Source of the DNA: Zea mays | Lineage: Eukaryota; Streptophyta; Magnoliopsida; Poales; Poaceae | Direction of reading: 5' to 3' | Assembly (NCBI RefSeq): GCF_902167145.1 | Contig: NC_050104.1 | Location: forward strand, 3,782,001-3,846,000 | DNA: 64,000 nucleotides | Shown: positions 43,841 through 55,373 of the stretch, in pieces | How positions within the stretch are numbered: position 1 is the first letter of the stretch | Layout of the letters: every line of letters begins with the position of its first letter | The notes under the pieces: model-generated | The model's database searches: none | The model's input: only the letters and a program-made list of their open reading frames with translations | What the model was told of the DNA's origin: nothing | Made by a program: the position numbers and the translations under genes

Positions 43841-46800
43841 TCAACAAAAGAAGTTCCTAGAATCAAGAATATTTAGCTCATGCCTAAGTTTGTTAAAAGT
43901 TTGTTCATCTAGTGGCTTGGTAAAGATATCAGCTAATTGATCTTTAGTATTAATGTATGAAATCTCGATATCTCCCTTTTGTTGGTGATCCCTAAGAAAA
44001 TGATACCGAATGGCTATGTGTTTAGTGCGGCTATGCTCGACGGGATTATCCGCCATTTTGATTGCACTCTCATTATCACATAGCAAAGGAACTTTGGTTA
44101 ATTTGTAACCGTAGTCCCGCAGGGTTTGCCTCATCCAAAGTAATTGCGCGCAACAGTGGCCTGCGGCAATATACTCGGCTTCGGCGGTAGAAAGAGCTAC
44201 CGAATTTTGCTTCTTTGAAGCCCAAGACACCAAGGATCTCCCCAAGAACTGGCAAGTCCCCGATGTGCTCTTTCTATTAATCTTACACCCCGCCCAATCG
44301 GCATCCGAATAACCAATCAAATCAAATGTGGATCCCTTAGGATACCAAAGCCCAAACTTAGGAGTGTAAGCCAAATATCTCAAGATTCGTTTTACGGCCG
44401 TAAGGTGAGCTTCCTTAGGGTCGGCTTGGAATCTTGCACACATGCATACGGAAAGCATAATGTCCGGTCGAGATGCACATAAATAGAGTAATGAGCCTAT
44501 CATCGACCGGTATACCTTTTGATCGACGAATTTACCTCCCGTGTCGAGGTCGAGATGCCCATTGGTTCCCATGGGTGTCTTGATGGGTTTGGCGTCCTTC
44601 ATCCCAAACTTGTTTAGAATGTCTTGAGTATACTTCGTTTGGCTGATGAAGGTGCCCTCTTGGAGTTGCTTCACTTGAAATCCTAAGAAGTACTTCAACT
44701 CCCCCATCATAGACATCTCAAATTTCTGTGTCATGATCCTACTAAACTCTTCACATGTAGATTCGTTAGTAGACCCAAATATGATATCATCAACATAAAT
44801 TTGGCATACAAACAAATCATTTTCAAGTGTTTTGGTAAAGAGTGTAGGATCGGCTTTTCCGACTTTGAATCCATTTGCAATAAGGAAATCTCTAAGGCAT
44901 TCATACCATGCTCTTGGGGCTTGCTTGAGCCCATAAAGCGCCTTAGAGAGTTTATACACATGGTTAGGGTACTCACTATCTTCAAAGCCGGAAGGTTGCT
45001 CAAAATAGACCTCTTCCTTGATTGGTCCGTTGAGGAAAGCACTTTTCACGTCCATTTGATAAAGCTTGAAGCCATGGTAAGTAGCATAGGCCAATAATAT
45101 ACGAATTGACTCAAGCCTAGCTACGGGTGCATAGGTTTCACCGAAATCCAAACCTTCGACTTGGGAGTATCCCTTAGCCACAAGTCGAGCTTTGTTCCTT
45201 GTCACCACACCATGCTCGTCTTGCTTGTTGCGGAAGACCCACTTGGTTCCTACAACATTTTGATTAGGACGTGGAACCAAATGTCATACCTCATTCCTAG
45301 TGAAGTTGTTGAGCTCCTCTTGCATCGCCACCACCCAATCCGAATCTTGAAGTGCTTCCTCTACCCTGTGTGGCTCAATAGAGGAAACAAAAGAGTAATG
45401 CTCACAAAAATGTGCAACCCGAGATCTAGTGGTTACCCCCTTATGAATGTCGCCGAGGATGGTGTCAACGGGGTGATCTCGTTGAATTGCTTGGTGGACT
45501 CTTGGGTGTGGCGGCCTTTGTTCTTCATCCTCCTTGTCTTGATCATTTGCATCTCCCCCTTGATCATTGCCGTCATCTTGAGGTGGCTCATTTGCTTGAT
45601 CTTCTATTTCATCAACTTGAGCTTCATCCTCATTTTGAGTCGGTGGAGATGCTTGCGTGGAGGAGGATGGTTGATCTTGTTCATTTGGAGGCTCTTCGGA
45701 TTCCTTAGGACACACATCCCCAAGGGACATGTTCCTTAGCGCGATGCATGGAGCCTCTTCATTACCTATCTCATCAAGATCAACTTGCTCTACTTGAGAG
45801 CCGTTAGTCTCATCAAACACAACGTCACAAGAAACTTCAACTTGTTCAGAGGACTTGTTAAAGACTCTATATGCCCTTGTGTTTGAATCATATCCTAGTA
45901 AAAAGCCTTCTACAGTCTTAGGAGCAAATTTAGATTTTCTACCTCTTTTAACAAGAATAAAGCATTTGCTACCAAAGACTCTAAAATATGAAATATTGGG
46001 CTTTTTACCGGTTAGTAGTTCATACGATGTCTTCTTGAGGATTCGGTGAAGATATAACCGGTTGATGGCGTAACAGGCGGTGTTGACCGCCTCGGCCCAA
46101 AACCGATCCGAAGTCTTGTACTCATCAAGCATGGTCCTTGTCATGTCCAATAGAGTTCGATTCTTCCTCTCCACTACACCATTTTGTTGTGGCGTGTAGG
46201 GAGAAGAGAACTCATGCTTGATGCCCTCTTCCTCAAGGAAGCCTTCGATTTGAGAGTTCTTGAACTTCGTCCCATTGTCGCTTCTGATTTTCTTGATCCT
46301 TAAGCCGAACTCATTTTGAGCCCGTCTCAAGAATCCCTTTAAGGTTTCTTGGGTTTGAGATTTTTCCTGCAAAAAGAACACCCAAGTGAAGCGAGAATAA
46401 TCATCCACTATTACAAGACAATACTTACTCCCGCCGATGCTTATGTAAGCAATCGGGCCGAATAGATCCATGTGGAGTAGCTCAAGCGGCCTGTCGGTCG
46501 TCATGATGTTCTTGTGTGGATGATTGGCACCAACTTGCTTTCCTGCTTGGCATGCGCTACAAATCCTGTCTTTCTCAAAATGAACATTTGTTAGTCCTAA
46601 AATGTGTTCTCCCTTTAGAAGCTTATGAAGATTCTTCATCCCAACATGGGCTAGTCGGCGGTGCCAGAGCCAACCCATGTTAGTCTTAGCAATTAAGCAT
46701 GTGTCAAGTTCAGCTCTATCAAAATCTACCAAGTATAGCTGACCCTCTAGCACACCCTTAAATGCTATTGAATCATCACTTCTTCTAAAGACAGTGACAC

Positions 46801-47095
46801 CTACATCAGTAAAGAGACAGTTGTAGCCCATTTTGCATAATTGAGATACAGAAAGCAAATTGTAATCTAATGAATCTACAAGAAAAACATTGGAAATAGA
46901 ATGGTCAGGTGATATAGCAATTTTACCCAATCCTTTGACCAAACCTTGATTTCCATCCCCGAATGTGATCGCTCGTTGGGGATCTTGGTTTTTCTCGTAG
47001 GAGGAGAACATCTTTTTCTCCCCAGTCATGTGGTTTGTGCACCCGCTATCGATGATCCAACTTGAGCCCCCGGATGCATAAACCTACAAAACAAG
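43841..47095 (-). pseudogene. pol: Sirevirus B pol: protease, integrase, RT, RNase H; one nonsense codon
   Basis: The protease Asp-Ser-Gly motif lies just upstream of the first Met (about 47040-47065). The first part (47029-45284, 581 aa) has the integrase zinc finger H123, H128, C157, C160 and catalytic D188, D251 and E287 with the expected 35-residue D-E spacing. The second part (45280-43841) has RT with YVDD and RNase H ending in the ADIFTKPL segment. A TGA at 45284-45286 separates the two in the same frame, in place of what is probably TGG. A TAG also lies in this frame just upstream of the protease, between gag and pol. Confidence 0.9.
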
Positions 47096-47096
47096 T

Positions 47097-49793
47097 TTAG
47101 TTCTTGATTTTAGGTACCCAAACGGTTTTGGGTCCTTTGGCATTAGAAACAAGAACTTTGGGGACCCAAACACAAGTTTTGGAGCTCTTGTGTTTGCCCC
47201 CAACATACTTGGCAACGACCTTGCCGGATTTGTTAGTCAAAACATATGATGCATCAAAAGTTTTAAAGGAAATATCATGCTCATTTGATGCACTAGGAGT
47301 TTTCTTCTTAGGCAACTTAACATGGGTTGGTTGCCTAGAGCTAGATGTCTCACCCTTATACATGAAAGCATGGTTAGGGCCAGAGTGAGACTTCCTAGAG
47401 TGAATCCTCCTAATTTTGCTCTCGGGATAACCGGCAGGGTACAAAATGTAACCCTCGTTATCCTGAGGCATGGGAGCCTTGCCCTTTACAAAATTAGACA
47501 ATCTTTTAGGAGGGGTATTAAGTTTGACATTGTCTCCCCTTTGGAAGCCTATGCCATCCTTGATGCTAGGGCGTCTCCCATTATAAAGCATACTTCTAGC
47601 AAATTTAAATTTTTCGTTCTCTAAGTTATGCTCGACAATTTTAGCATCTAGTTTTGCTATATGATCATTTTGTTGTTTAATTAAAGTCATGTGATCATGA
47701 ATAGCATTAACATCAATATCTCTACATCTAGTACAAATAGAAGTGTGCTCAACGGTAGATGTAGACGGTTTGCAAGATTTTAATTCTACAACCTTAGCAT
47801 GTAATATATCGTTTTCACTTCTAAGGTTAGAAATAGTAACATTGCAAACATCAAAATCTTTAGCCTTAGCAAGCAATTTTTCATTTTCATTTCTAAGGCT
47901 AGCAAGAGAAATGTTCAATTCTTCAATCCTAGCAAGTAAATCATCATTATCATCTCTAGAATTTGAAATTGAACCATTACAAGCATGGGAATCAACCTTA
48001 GATAATAAATTAGCATTTTCATTTCTGAGGTTGGCAATAGTGTCATGGCATGTGCTTAGCTCACTAGTTAATTTCTCACATTTTTCTACCTCTAGAGCAT
48101 AAGCATTCTTAACCTTAACATGCTTTTTATTTTCCTTGATTAGGAAGTCCTCTTGGGAGTCCAAGAGATCATCCTTTTCATGGATGGCACTAATTAGCTC
48201 ATTTAGTTTTTCTTTTTGTTCCATGTTAAGGTTGGCAAAAAGGATACGCAAATTATCTTCCTCATCACTAGCATTGTCATCACTAGAGGACTCATATCTA
48301 GTGGAGGATTTAGATTTAACCTTCTTCCTTTTGCCGTCCTTTGCCATGAGGCACTTGTGGCCGACGTTGGGGAAGAGGAGTCCCTTGGTGACGGCGATGT
48401 TGGCGGCGTCCTCGTCGTCGGAGGAGTCGGTGGAGCTCTTGTCGGAGTCCCACTCGCGGCACACGTGGGCATCACCGCCCCTCTTCTTGTGGTACCTCTT
48501 CTTTTCTCTCCTCTTGCCCTTCTTGTCGTTATCCCTGTCACTGTCACTTGATAATGGACATTTAGCAATAAAGTGACCGGGCTTACCACACTTGTAGCAA
48601 ACCTTCTTGGAACGGGATTTGTAATCCTTCCCCTTCCGTTGCTTGAGGATTTGGCGAAAGCTTTTGATGATCAAGGCCATCTCCTCGTTGTCGAGCTTTG
48701 AAGCGTCGATTGGTTGTCTACTTGGTGTAGACTCCTCCTTCTTTTCCTCCGTCGCCTTGAAAGCCACTGGTTGTGCTTCGGATGTGGAGGGATCATCAAG
48801 CTCGTTGATCTTCTTTGAGCCCTTGATCATACATTCAAAGCTCACAAAATTCCCGATAACTTCCTCGGGGGTCATTAGTGTGTATCTAGGATTACCACGA
48901 ATTAATTGAACTTGAGTGGGGTTAAGGAAGATGAGTGATCTAAGAATAACCTTAACTACCTCGTGGTCATCCCATTTCTTGCTCCCGAGGTTGCGCACTT
49001 GGTTTACCAAGGTTTTGAGTCGGTTGTACATATCTTGTGGCTCCTCCCCTTGGCGAAGACGAAAGCAATCGAGCTCCCCCTCGATCGTTTCCCGCTTGGT
49101 GATCTTGGTGAGTTCATCACCCTCGTGCGCGGTCTTGAGTAGATCCCAAATCTCCTTCGCATTCTTCAACCCTTGCACCTTGTTATATTCCTCTCTACTT
49201 AGAGAGGCGAGGAGTATGGTTGTGGCTTGGGAGTTGAAGTGCTCGATTTGGGCTACTTCATCCTCATCATAGTTTTCATCCCCTACGGATGGTACCTGTG
49301 CACCAAACTCAACAACATCCCATATACTTTTGTGGAGCGAGGTTAGATGAAATCGCATTAAATCACTCCACCTAGCGTAATCTTCACCATCAAAAGTTGG
49401 TGGTTTGCCTAATGGGACGGAAAGTAAAGGTGTATGTTTAGAAATGCGAGGGTAGCGTAGGGGAATCTTACTATACTTCTTACGCTCTTGGCGCTTAGAA
49501 GTGACGGACGCCGCGTCGGAGCCGGAGGTGGATGCCGATGAAGAATCGGTCTCGTAGTAGACCACCTTCCTCATCCTCTTTTTCTTGTCCCCACTCCGAT
49601 GCGGCTTGTGGGAAGAGGATTTCTCCTTCTTCTCTTTGTGGTGTGAAGAAGATCTCTTCTCCTTCCCTTTGGAGGAGTCCTTCTTCTTCTCCTTCCTCTT
49701 GGTGCGGGACGCTTCCGATGAAGTGCTCCCTTGGCTTGTAGTGGGCTTTTTGCCGGTCTCCATCTCCTTCTTGGCGTGATCTCCCGACATCAC
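47097..49793 (-). CDS. gag: Sirevirus B gag, intact (898 aa)
   Basis: Structural polyprotein. Basic Lys/Ser leader (1-75), capsid core from about 120 to 330 (LGKPPTFDGEDYARWSDLM; IWDLLKTAHEGDEL), CCHC knuckle C399, C402, H407, C412, acidic Ser/Asp segment, then long coiled-coil repeats (about 520-760) and a Lys-rich C-terminus with repeated VWVPK. The start lies about 45 bp inside the primer site. It stops at TAA (47097-47099). The protease begins some 30-60 bases later in another frame. The sequence separating them contains TTGTTTTGTAG, which resembles a splice acceptor. Confidence 0.92.
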   Translation of the reverse strand: MMSGDHAKKEMETGKKPTTSQGSTSSEASRTKRKEKKKDSSKGKEKRSSSHHKEKKEKSSSHKPHRSGDKKKRMRKVVYYETDSSSASTSGSDAASVTSKRQERKKYSKIPLRYPRISKHTPLLSVPLGKPPTFDGEDYARWSDLMRFHLTSLHKSIWDVVEFGAQVPSVGDENYDEDEVAQIEHFNSQATTILLASLSREEYNKVQGLKNAKEIWDLLKTAHEGDELTKITKRETIEGELDCFRLRQGEEPQDMYNRLKTLVNQVRNLGSKKWDDHEVVKVILRSLIFLNPTQVQLIRGNPRYTLMTPEEVIGNFVSFECMIKGSKKINELDDPSTSEAQPVAFKATEEKKEESTPSRQPIDASKLDNEEMALIIKSFRQILKQRKGKDYKSRSKKVCYKCGKPGHFIAKCPLSSDSDRDNDKKGKRREKKRYHKKRGGDAHVCREWDSDKSSTDSSDDEDAANIAVTKGLLFPNVGHKCLMAKDGKRKKVKSKSSTRYESSSDDNASDEEDNLRILFANLNMEQKEKLNELISAIHEKDDLLDSQEDFLIKENKKHVKVKNAYALEVEKCEKLTSELSTCHDTIANLRNENANLLSKVDSHACNGSISNSRDDNDDLLARIEELNISLASLRNENEKLLAKAKDFDVCNVTISNLRSENDILHAKVVELKSCKPSTSTVEHTSICTRCRDIDVNAIHDHMTLIKQQNDHIAKLDAKIVEHNLENEKFKFARSMLYNGRRPSIKDGIGFQRGDNVKLNTPPKRLSNFVKGKAPMPQDNEGYILYPAGYPESKIRRIHSRKSHSGPNHAFMYKGETSSSRQPTHVKLPKKKTPSASNEHDISFKTFDASYVLTNKSGKVVAKYVGGKHKSSKTCVWVPKVLVSNAKGPKTVWVPKIKN

Positions 49794-49823
49794 TTCGAGC
49801 GGTTAGGCTCTAATGAAGCACCG

Positions 49824-49837
49824 GGCTCTGATACCAA
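49824..49837 (-). promoter_or_regulatory. primer binding site of Sirevirus B
   Basis: TTGGTATCAGAGCC on the minus strand, directly next to the 5' LTR; complementary to the initiator-Met tRNA 3' end. Confidence 0.9.
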
Positions 49838-49838
49838 T

Positions 49839-51072
49839 TGAAAGTCGCCTAGAGGGGGGTGAATAGGGCGAAACTGAAATTTACAAAATTAATCACAACT
49901 ACAAGCCGGGTTAGCGTTAGAAATATAATTGAGTCCGCGAGAGAGGGTGCAAAACAAATCGCAAGCGAATATGGAAGTGAGACACAAGGATTTGTTTTAC
50001 CGAGGTTCGGTTCTCGCAAACCTACTCCTCGTTGAGGAGGCCACAAAGGCCGGGTCTTTTTCAACCCCTTCCCTCTCTCAAACGGTCCCTCAGACCGAGT
50101 GAGCTTCTTCTTCTCAATCAAACAGGAACAAACTTCCCAGCAAGGACCACCACACAATTGGTGTCTCTTGCCTTAGTTACAATTGAGTTGATCGCAAGAA
50201 AGATTGAAAGAAAGCACGATTGCAAAAGCCAAGCGACAAGAGCGACAAATTACACACGGACCACTTTCTCTCTCAAGTCACTAATCACTAATGATCTCTT
50301 TTCTCAATTGTGAAACTTGGAGAGATGGAGGCTTTGAATGTGTCTTGGAATGGATTGCTAGCTCTTGTATTGAATGTTGAAGGTTGGAATGCTTGGGTGA
50401 AGTGAATGGAGGTGGTTGGGGTTGTATTTATAGCCACCAACCACTTCCTAGCCGTTGCTCCATTCTGCCGACCGCGGACGGTCCGCCCGCCTGGTCCGGA
50501 CGGTCCGCGCCTGTAGATCAACGGCTAAAAACGCAACGGTCAGCAGTAACGGCTATATCAACGGCTATATTGCATTTAATGCGTCGTCAGATGTTAGATA
50601 AAGCCAGTCGCGGACGGTCCGGTCGTGCACCCCGGACGGTCCGCGAGGCCGCTATAATTCATTTTTCCGAACCCGTTACCTTCGGGTTTTTCGGTTTCTC
50701 ACCTACCGGACGGTCCGCGCCTGAGCCTGGACGGTCCGCGCACGGTCTCGGACGGTCCTTGCTTTTCCTTCGGACGGTCCGTAGTGCATACTTGGATTTT
50801 TGCATTGGTTCTGTCCGAGTGTCATCCTGGTGTTGCGGACGGTCCGCCGCAAGGGCCCGGACGGTCCGCGCTTGGCCTGTTTTTCCAAAAAGCTTCTCCT
50901 GTCCGAAATAATCTACGGTATTCCGGACAGTCGATTTAGTATAGTTGTAGATGAACCTTTGACACCTGTAGAACATATAATCTAGAGCAAACTAGTTAGT
51001 CCAATTATTTGTGTTGGGCAATTCAACCACCAAAATTAATTAGGAACTAGGTGTAAGCCTAATTCCCTTTCA
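49839..51072 (-). repeat. Sirevirus B 5' LTR
   Basis: Promoter LTR with reverse TATA (CTATAAATAC on the minus strand, 50425-50433). GGACGGTCCGC palindromes (about 50472-50870) lie upstream in element orientation. Confidence 0.92.
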
Positions 51073-51456
51073 AAGTGACCTTGCACTAAGTTATCCATCC
51101 ACCACATATATAACACTAGTAAAAACTATAATAGCAAGCAAGCAACATTCTCACCGATTACTAATACATTCACCGATTGATAAAAATTACGAAGTAAATA
51201 AGGAATAACAAGTTTGTTGTTCATTTATAAAATAAAATGACAATATGCACTAGGTTTGGTCGGGTTTAAAAAACCCACGGGTTCACGGGTTTGGGTACTA
51301 TAGGAACAAACCCGTGCCCCATAAACTCGCTGGGTGCAAATTTATGCCCATTAACAAACCCATGGGTATGAAAATTGACCCAAACCCGTACCCTAATGGG
51401 GTAAAAAACCATCGGGTTTCGGGTTTCGGGTACCCATTGCCATCTCTACCCCCATC

Positions 51457-52256
51457 CCTCGCCTCCCCACTTCCAATGTTTCATAGAGCAGGAAGGGAAG
51501 GGAAGAGGCGGACATACTTGTTCGTTGCCGGAGAAGGACACGACGAAGACCTGGGCATCTGGAGGCGACATAAGTAGTATACCGCTAGATACATATAGGG
51601 AGAGAGCACGCAGGCAAAGAAAGAAGTCCAGCTGGAGCAGCTCCAAACCGACAAGCGCCCGCACCAGGCGTCAGTCCGAGAAGGGTGAGAGAATGTGACT
51701 GCCTTCCCAGCCCTAGACCCGCCGAGGTGACACAACACCACCATCAACTTCGTAGCATATGCTCACTGCTGCTACGCTACGTGCCTTGGTTGTCCAATAT
51801 CTTAGACCTGGACTCCTCATCACCAAGATAACCTACGCGTGGCAAGCGCCACCATGTCCTCATCGACGCACCGAAGAAATGCTAGGACCAAGACCGACTC
51901 GCCCCGTACCCGCGTCGACGAGCATCGGTCGGCTCGCGACTGCGATCGTGGGCGGGGGCAGTAGGTTGGGGAGGAAGAACAGCGCGAAGTCTAGGAAGAC
52001 GAATGGGACGTCCGACGAAGGCGAAAACGATGGTGCGCGCATGCTGTGAAATGTCCTCATGGACGTGCAATAGCCACTGCGCGGGACGGTATCAGGGCTG
52101 GTGTCGGACGAATACGGGGAGGAGGCGCCTGCTCCCACGCACTCTACCGAGAATGGGGTGGCGCAGATGCGGAGACACGATGGGAGAGAGAAAAGAAGCA
52201 TGATGACGAACGAGGTGGCGACAACTGAGGCGGAGATCATCATTATCGTGTGGAGG
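51457..52256. other. Helitron interior, right part; no gene recognised
   Basis: GC-richer than its surroundings with several short ORFs on both strands (longest minus-strand ORF 149 codons at 51860-52309, running into the next hAT). None is recognisable. Possibly captured gene sequence, because base composition changes at both edges. Confidence 0.35.
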
Positions 52257-52670
52257 TATAGATAGCCAAATGGGTCGTGTCTGGCTGGTCGGCCCGAGGC
52301 ATGACCCATTTAATAGTGCCTAGGCCTGCCCGACATGAGCGTCGTGCCGTGCTTAGGCCGTAGCCTTGACCCATAGTGCTGGCCCGACCGACACGATTAT
52401 ATTTTTTTATTTTACAAAAAATCGTATATACATATGTACAATTTATATTCAATATTAAAAACACCTAAGCATGATATTCTACTGGTTAGACGACTTCACC
52501 TAGTGTCACCTCATGTACCATTTTTTTACATTTTACGCTGATTTAACCAAATGGCCCGGCGGGCTAACGGGCTCGCCCGACACAGTCAGTAGACCGGCGT
52601 GTCGTGCCTAGGCCAGAGCTATGGCCCGCGGACGTCCAGCCCGTGATGGGCCGCTATTTGGCCATCTATA
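52257..52670. mobile_element. small hAT element (414 bp)
   Basis: TATAGATAGCCAAAT... / ...ATTTGGCCATCTATA ends with perfect 8-bp duplication TGTGGAGG (52249-52256 and 52671-52678). Subterminal GGCCCG/CGGGC repeats, no ORF. Confidence 0.88.
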
Positions 52671-52809
52671 TGTGGAGGTGTGTTTTGGGACGTGTAGGTT
52701 GGTTGCGCGGAAGGGACAGGCGTGGTTAATTTGAAATAGATGTGTGGGGTTATTTCTAAAAAGATAATGCGGGACGATCGTTGAAACTGTTGCTTTAATA
52801 TAGTATAGA

Positions 52810-53115
52810 CTTCTCTATTTTTTTATTTGATCACTCCAGTCCATCTGGCACGGCAAACATGCACTCGCAAAAAAATGAAGTAATTATCATTAGGATATTG
52901 AATAAAAAATAATTAAAATGAAAATTTCAATTCAAGATTGGTCAAGTCATATATGTTCATGCTTAAATAATTTTATTAGAACCTAAGATTCTCTTTAAAC
53001 ATAATAATGCATTGTAACATAGGGGTGAACTTAGAGCAAATTCAAGAGGGATGGGCATGCCTTGTGGGTACTTATATTTTTATAGTGAGGATGCCAATAT
53101 AGTAAAAATTTAGAA
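52810..53115. other. AT-rich intergenic DNA
   Basis: No ORF, no recognisable element. Confidence 0.5.
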
Positions 53116-53925
53116 AAATGTCTAAATTACTTTCCTTGCCTATGGACAATGTTCACTTAACCCTCTAAAGTATTTTTTATTTCATTTTACTCTTCCACTT
53201 ATTTGAGTTATTTCAATTTACCCTTTAACAAAATTTGTATTTTTTATTCCTTTACGTACAAACTGAGGTTTTAGTTCAGATTTTATTGGTTAGTAGTTAA
53301 TAGCATAATGTAGCCTAAAAAAGTATTATGATTTTTATAATTATTTTGATAGGTTTGGGATCAGATAAGACAATAATTTTAATGGTACAAAACTAAATAT
53401 AAAATAATGTTGAAAAAATATTAACATATTTTCAAACATAATTTATGACGTATTCAATTACCTTAGAAAATATAAACTCCAAATTCAACTTGTAAGTGGT
53501 GAAACGAAAAAGGCAAATCTTATTAGGGGAGATTTGTCCTTTTTTCTCCATGCACAAGTTGAATTCTAAGTTCATATTTTTCAAGGTGACTGAGGACATC
53601 ATAAATTATATTATGAATTTTTATCATTATTTCATATTTAGTTCGATACCATTAAGTTATTATGTTATCTTATCCCTGACCTATAACATAATTATAAAAA
53701 TATAATATATTTTCTAGGTTAAATTATGCTATTAGATACAAACCAACAAAATTATTTGAATTAAAAGCTCAGTAGATACATAAACAAATAAAAAAACAAA
53801 TTTTGTTAAGGGGTAAAGTGAACCAACTCAAATAAGTGGCAGGGTAAAAATGAGCTAAGAACTACTTTAAGGTATTATGTGAACATTGTCCATAGGTGAG
53901 TGAAGTAATTTAGACTTTTTCAAAA
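53116..53925. repeat. AT-rich foldback (~810 bp imperfect palindrome)
   Basis: Arms of about 380-400 bp pair around a centre near 53520. Landmarks: CTATGGACAATGTTCAC at about 53141 against its reverse complement near 53880-53897; CCACTTATTTGAGTT at about 53196 against 53827-53842; TTCAACTTGT at about 53482 against 53552-53562. Arms are clearly diverged. Not identified as a known family; may be an old foldback or long-TIR element. Confidence 0.82.
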
Positions 53926-53954
53926 AAAAAGTTAACCATAACGCACAAGCCACC

Positions 53955-54540
53955 ACTAGTAGAAAATAACTCTAAGCCTGTGGTAGGGTCTAACTTTTAC
54001 AGGTGGTTTTAGTTGTCAAGCACCACTGATATTTCTAGTGACAATTTCTTAACAAAAACATCTGTAGAAATCATATTTCTACAAGCCGGTCTTTAAGAGA
54101 ACCACATGTAGAAATCCATGATTTCTACGTATGGTTTTCTTAAGAAGCTGACTATAAAAATCAATTTTTATAGGCGGTTTTCTTAAGTAACTGTCACTAG
54201 AAATCATTTTTATACTGAATTTTTTGAGTTTTTCAAATGACCTTTGTATAAAAAAAACCACCAACATAAAAAGTTGTAGGTCTCTAAAAGTTATGAAACT
54301 TTCTTGTTGACAATATTTTTATTTGAAATCATTTCGGCTCTCAAAAATTGCATATGAATTTGTCAAATTTAAAATGCAATTTTTGCAAACGACCTCGGAT
54401 GGAAAATGTTGCAAAATAAAAGTTGTAGAACTTTAAAAGTTCTTCAACTCTGTAGTTGACAACTTTTTTGTTTGAGTTTGTTTACGGCTCCAAACAATCA
54501 ATTTACACTCATTTGATTATAATATGTGGGCAAGAAAACC
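53955..54540 (+). mobile_element. CACTA-type end fragment
   Basis: CACTAGTAGAAAATAACT at 53955 is a typical CACTA terminus. Subterminal units of GTAGAAATC / ATTTCTACA and GGCGGTT type follow to about 54210. The sequence then becomes AT-rich with GTTGTAGGTCT and GTTGTAGAACTTTAAAAGTT motifs. No second end and no transposase. Confidence 0.6.
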
Positions 54541-55300
54541 GCAATCTAGATATGAAGTGATAGGTGGTTGAGTAAAGGAGGGTATGCGTGAGGATGAGGT
54601 CGGAGGTTCCATTCCCACTTAGGTTTAGAACCGATAGATTAGCCGATGACGTAGCATACGGCTTTATCTTCAAATGTGAGGAATCAGGCCACCAAATTCT
54701 AATTTAACACAGATACACAAAAGTTCTACAGTTTATATATCACACTCACACATAGGTAACTATATTTAAATGAGAACTTTACAATAATACTAACCAGGAA
54801 AAAAGTCGACACATTTTAGTTCTTATTTTAGTTATTATCATGAAGGCAAATCTATACTCCTGTAATGTGGGAGTTTCGTTGTGCGTCCTCCGACCATCCG
54901 TGTGACTCTGCAACTGCTCCCTAGCTCCACGCAACTCCACAACCACTTGTGCAACACCAAGCAGCAGCGCCCACAGAGGAGGGAACACATCACAATTTCG
55001 CTCTATTTGCCATCCACAGTTCCACACTCCATTGCAGCTGACCTCCTAGCATCGGGTCGCGAAACAACACGACCTTGGGCTGAATACGCGAACACAGCCC
55101 TTGCCGAGAGTGCATAATCATGGAGGACGGGAGCCATGCCGAGCCCCTCCGTGGCACACATGACGATCGTGGCTGTCTCGTCAGGTGCGAGCGGAGATAG
55201 TCGATGAGCAGTTGGCTCCTCCTTGTATGTTCAAAGGCGTAGAGTATTCCTCGTTTCATGATCTCCCGTAGCGCGCTGGAGTGGTGGTGGCGAGCGATAC
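54541..55300. other. unassigned DNA with a short minus-strand ORF
   Basis: The minus-strand ORF at 54990-55259 (89 codons) has no recognised domain. Composition is more balanced here than in neighbours, so it may be a gene fragment, but nothing identifies it. Confidence 0.3.
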
Positions 55301-55373
55301 TGTCAGGGGCCCGTAGTCAGTGCCTCGGCTTTAGTCTCACATCGGCTAGCCAAGGGGGCCGTGGGCTCCTTAA

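Larger units (their letters stand above)
41793..51072 (-). mobile_element. Sirevirus B (Opie-type copia), nearly intact, minus strand
   Basis: 9280 bp. LTRs 41793-43031 (1239 bp) and 49839-51072 (1234 bp) are almost identical, TGAAAG...CTTTCA, with duplication AAGTG (41788-41792 and 51073-51077). Gene order on the minus strand: primer site, gag (898 aa), protease-integrase-RT-RNase H, then a 3' region with multiple polypurine tracts. The only clear lesion in pol is one nonsense codon at 45284-45286. Ends resemble maize Opie as I recall it. Confidence 0.93.
41469..51448. mobile_element. non-autonomous hAT element split by Sirevirus B
   Basis: Ends TAGAGATGGCAA / TTGCCATCTCTA with perfect 8-bp duplication CCCCCATC (41461-41468 and 51449-51456). 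Subterminal GGGTACCCATGGGTT-type repeats lie at both ends. About 700 bp long without the nested Sirevirus (41793-51072). No transposase. Confidence 0.9.
40638..52809 (-). mobile_element. candidate Helitron, minus strand, with nested elements
   Basis: The minus strand ends at 40638 with a CTAG preceded by a CCGTCGCAACGCAC stem-type motif. This fits the maize Helitron 3' consensus at all but one position, and a host T follows as required. The candidate 5' end, TCTATACTA on the minus strand, is at 52801-52809; the next host base is not the expected A, and the match fades after nine bases. Without the nested elements the Helitron would be about 1.9-2.5 kb. No helicase gene, so non-autonomous. The 3' end is well supported and the 5' end less so. 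Confidence 0.5.
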
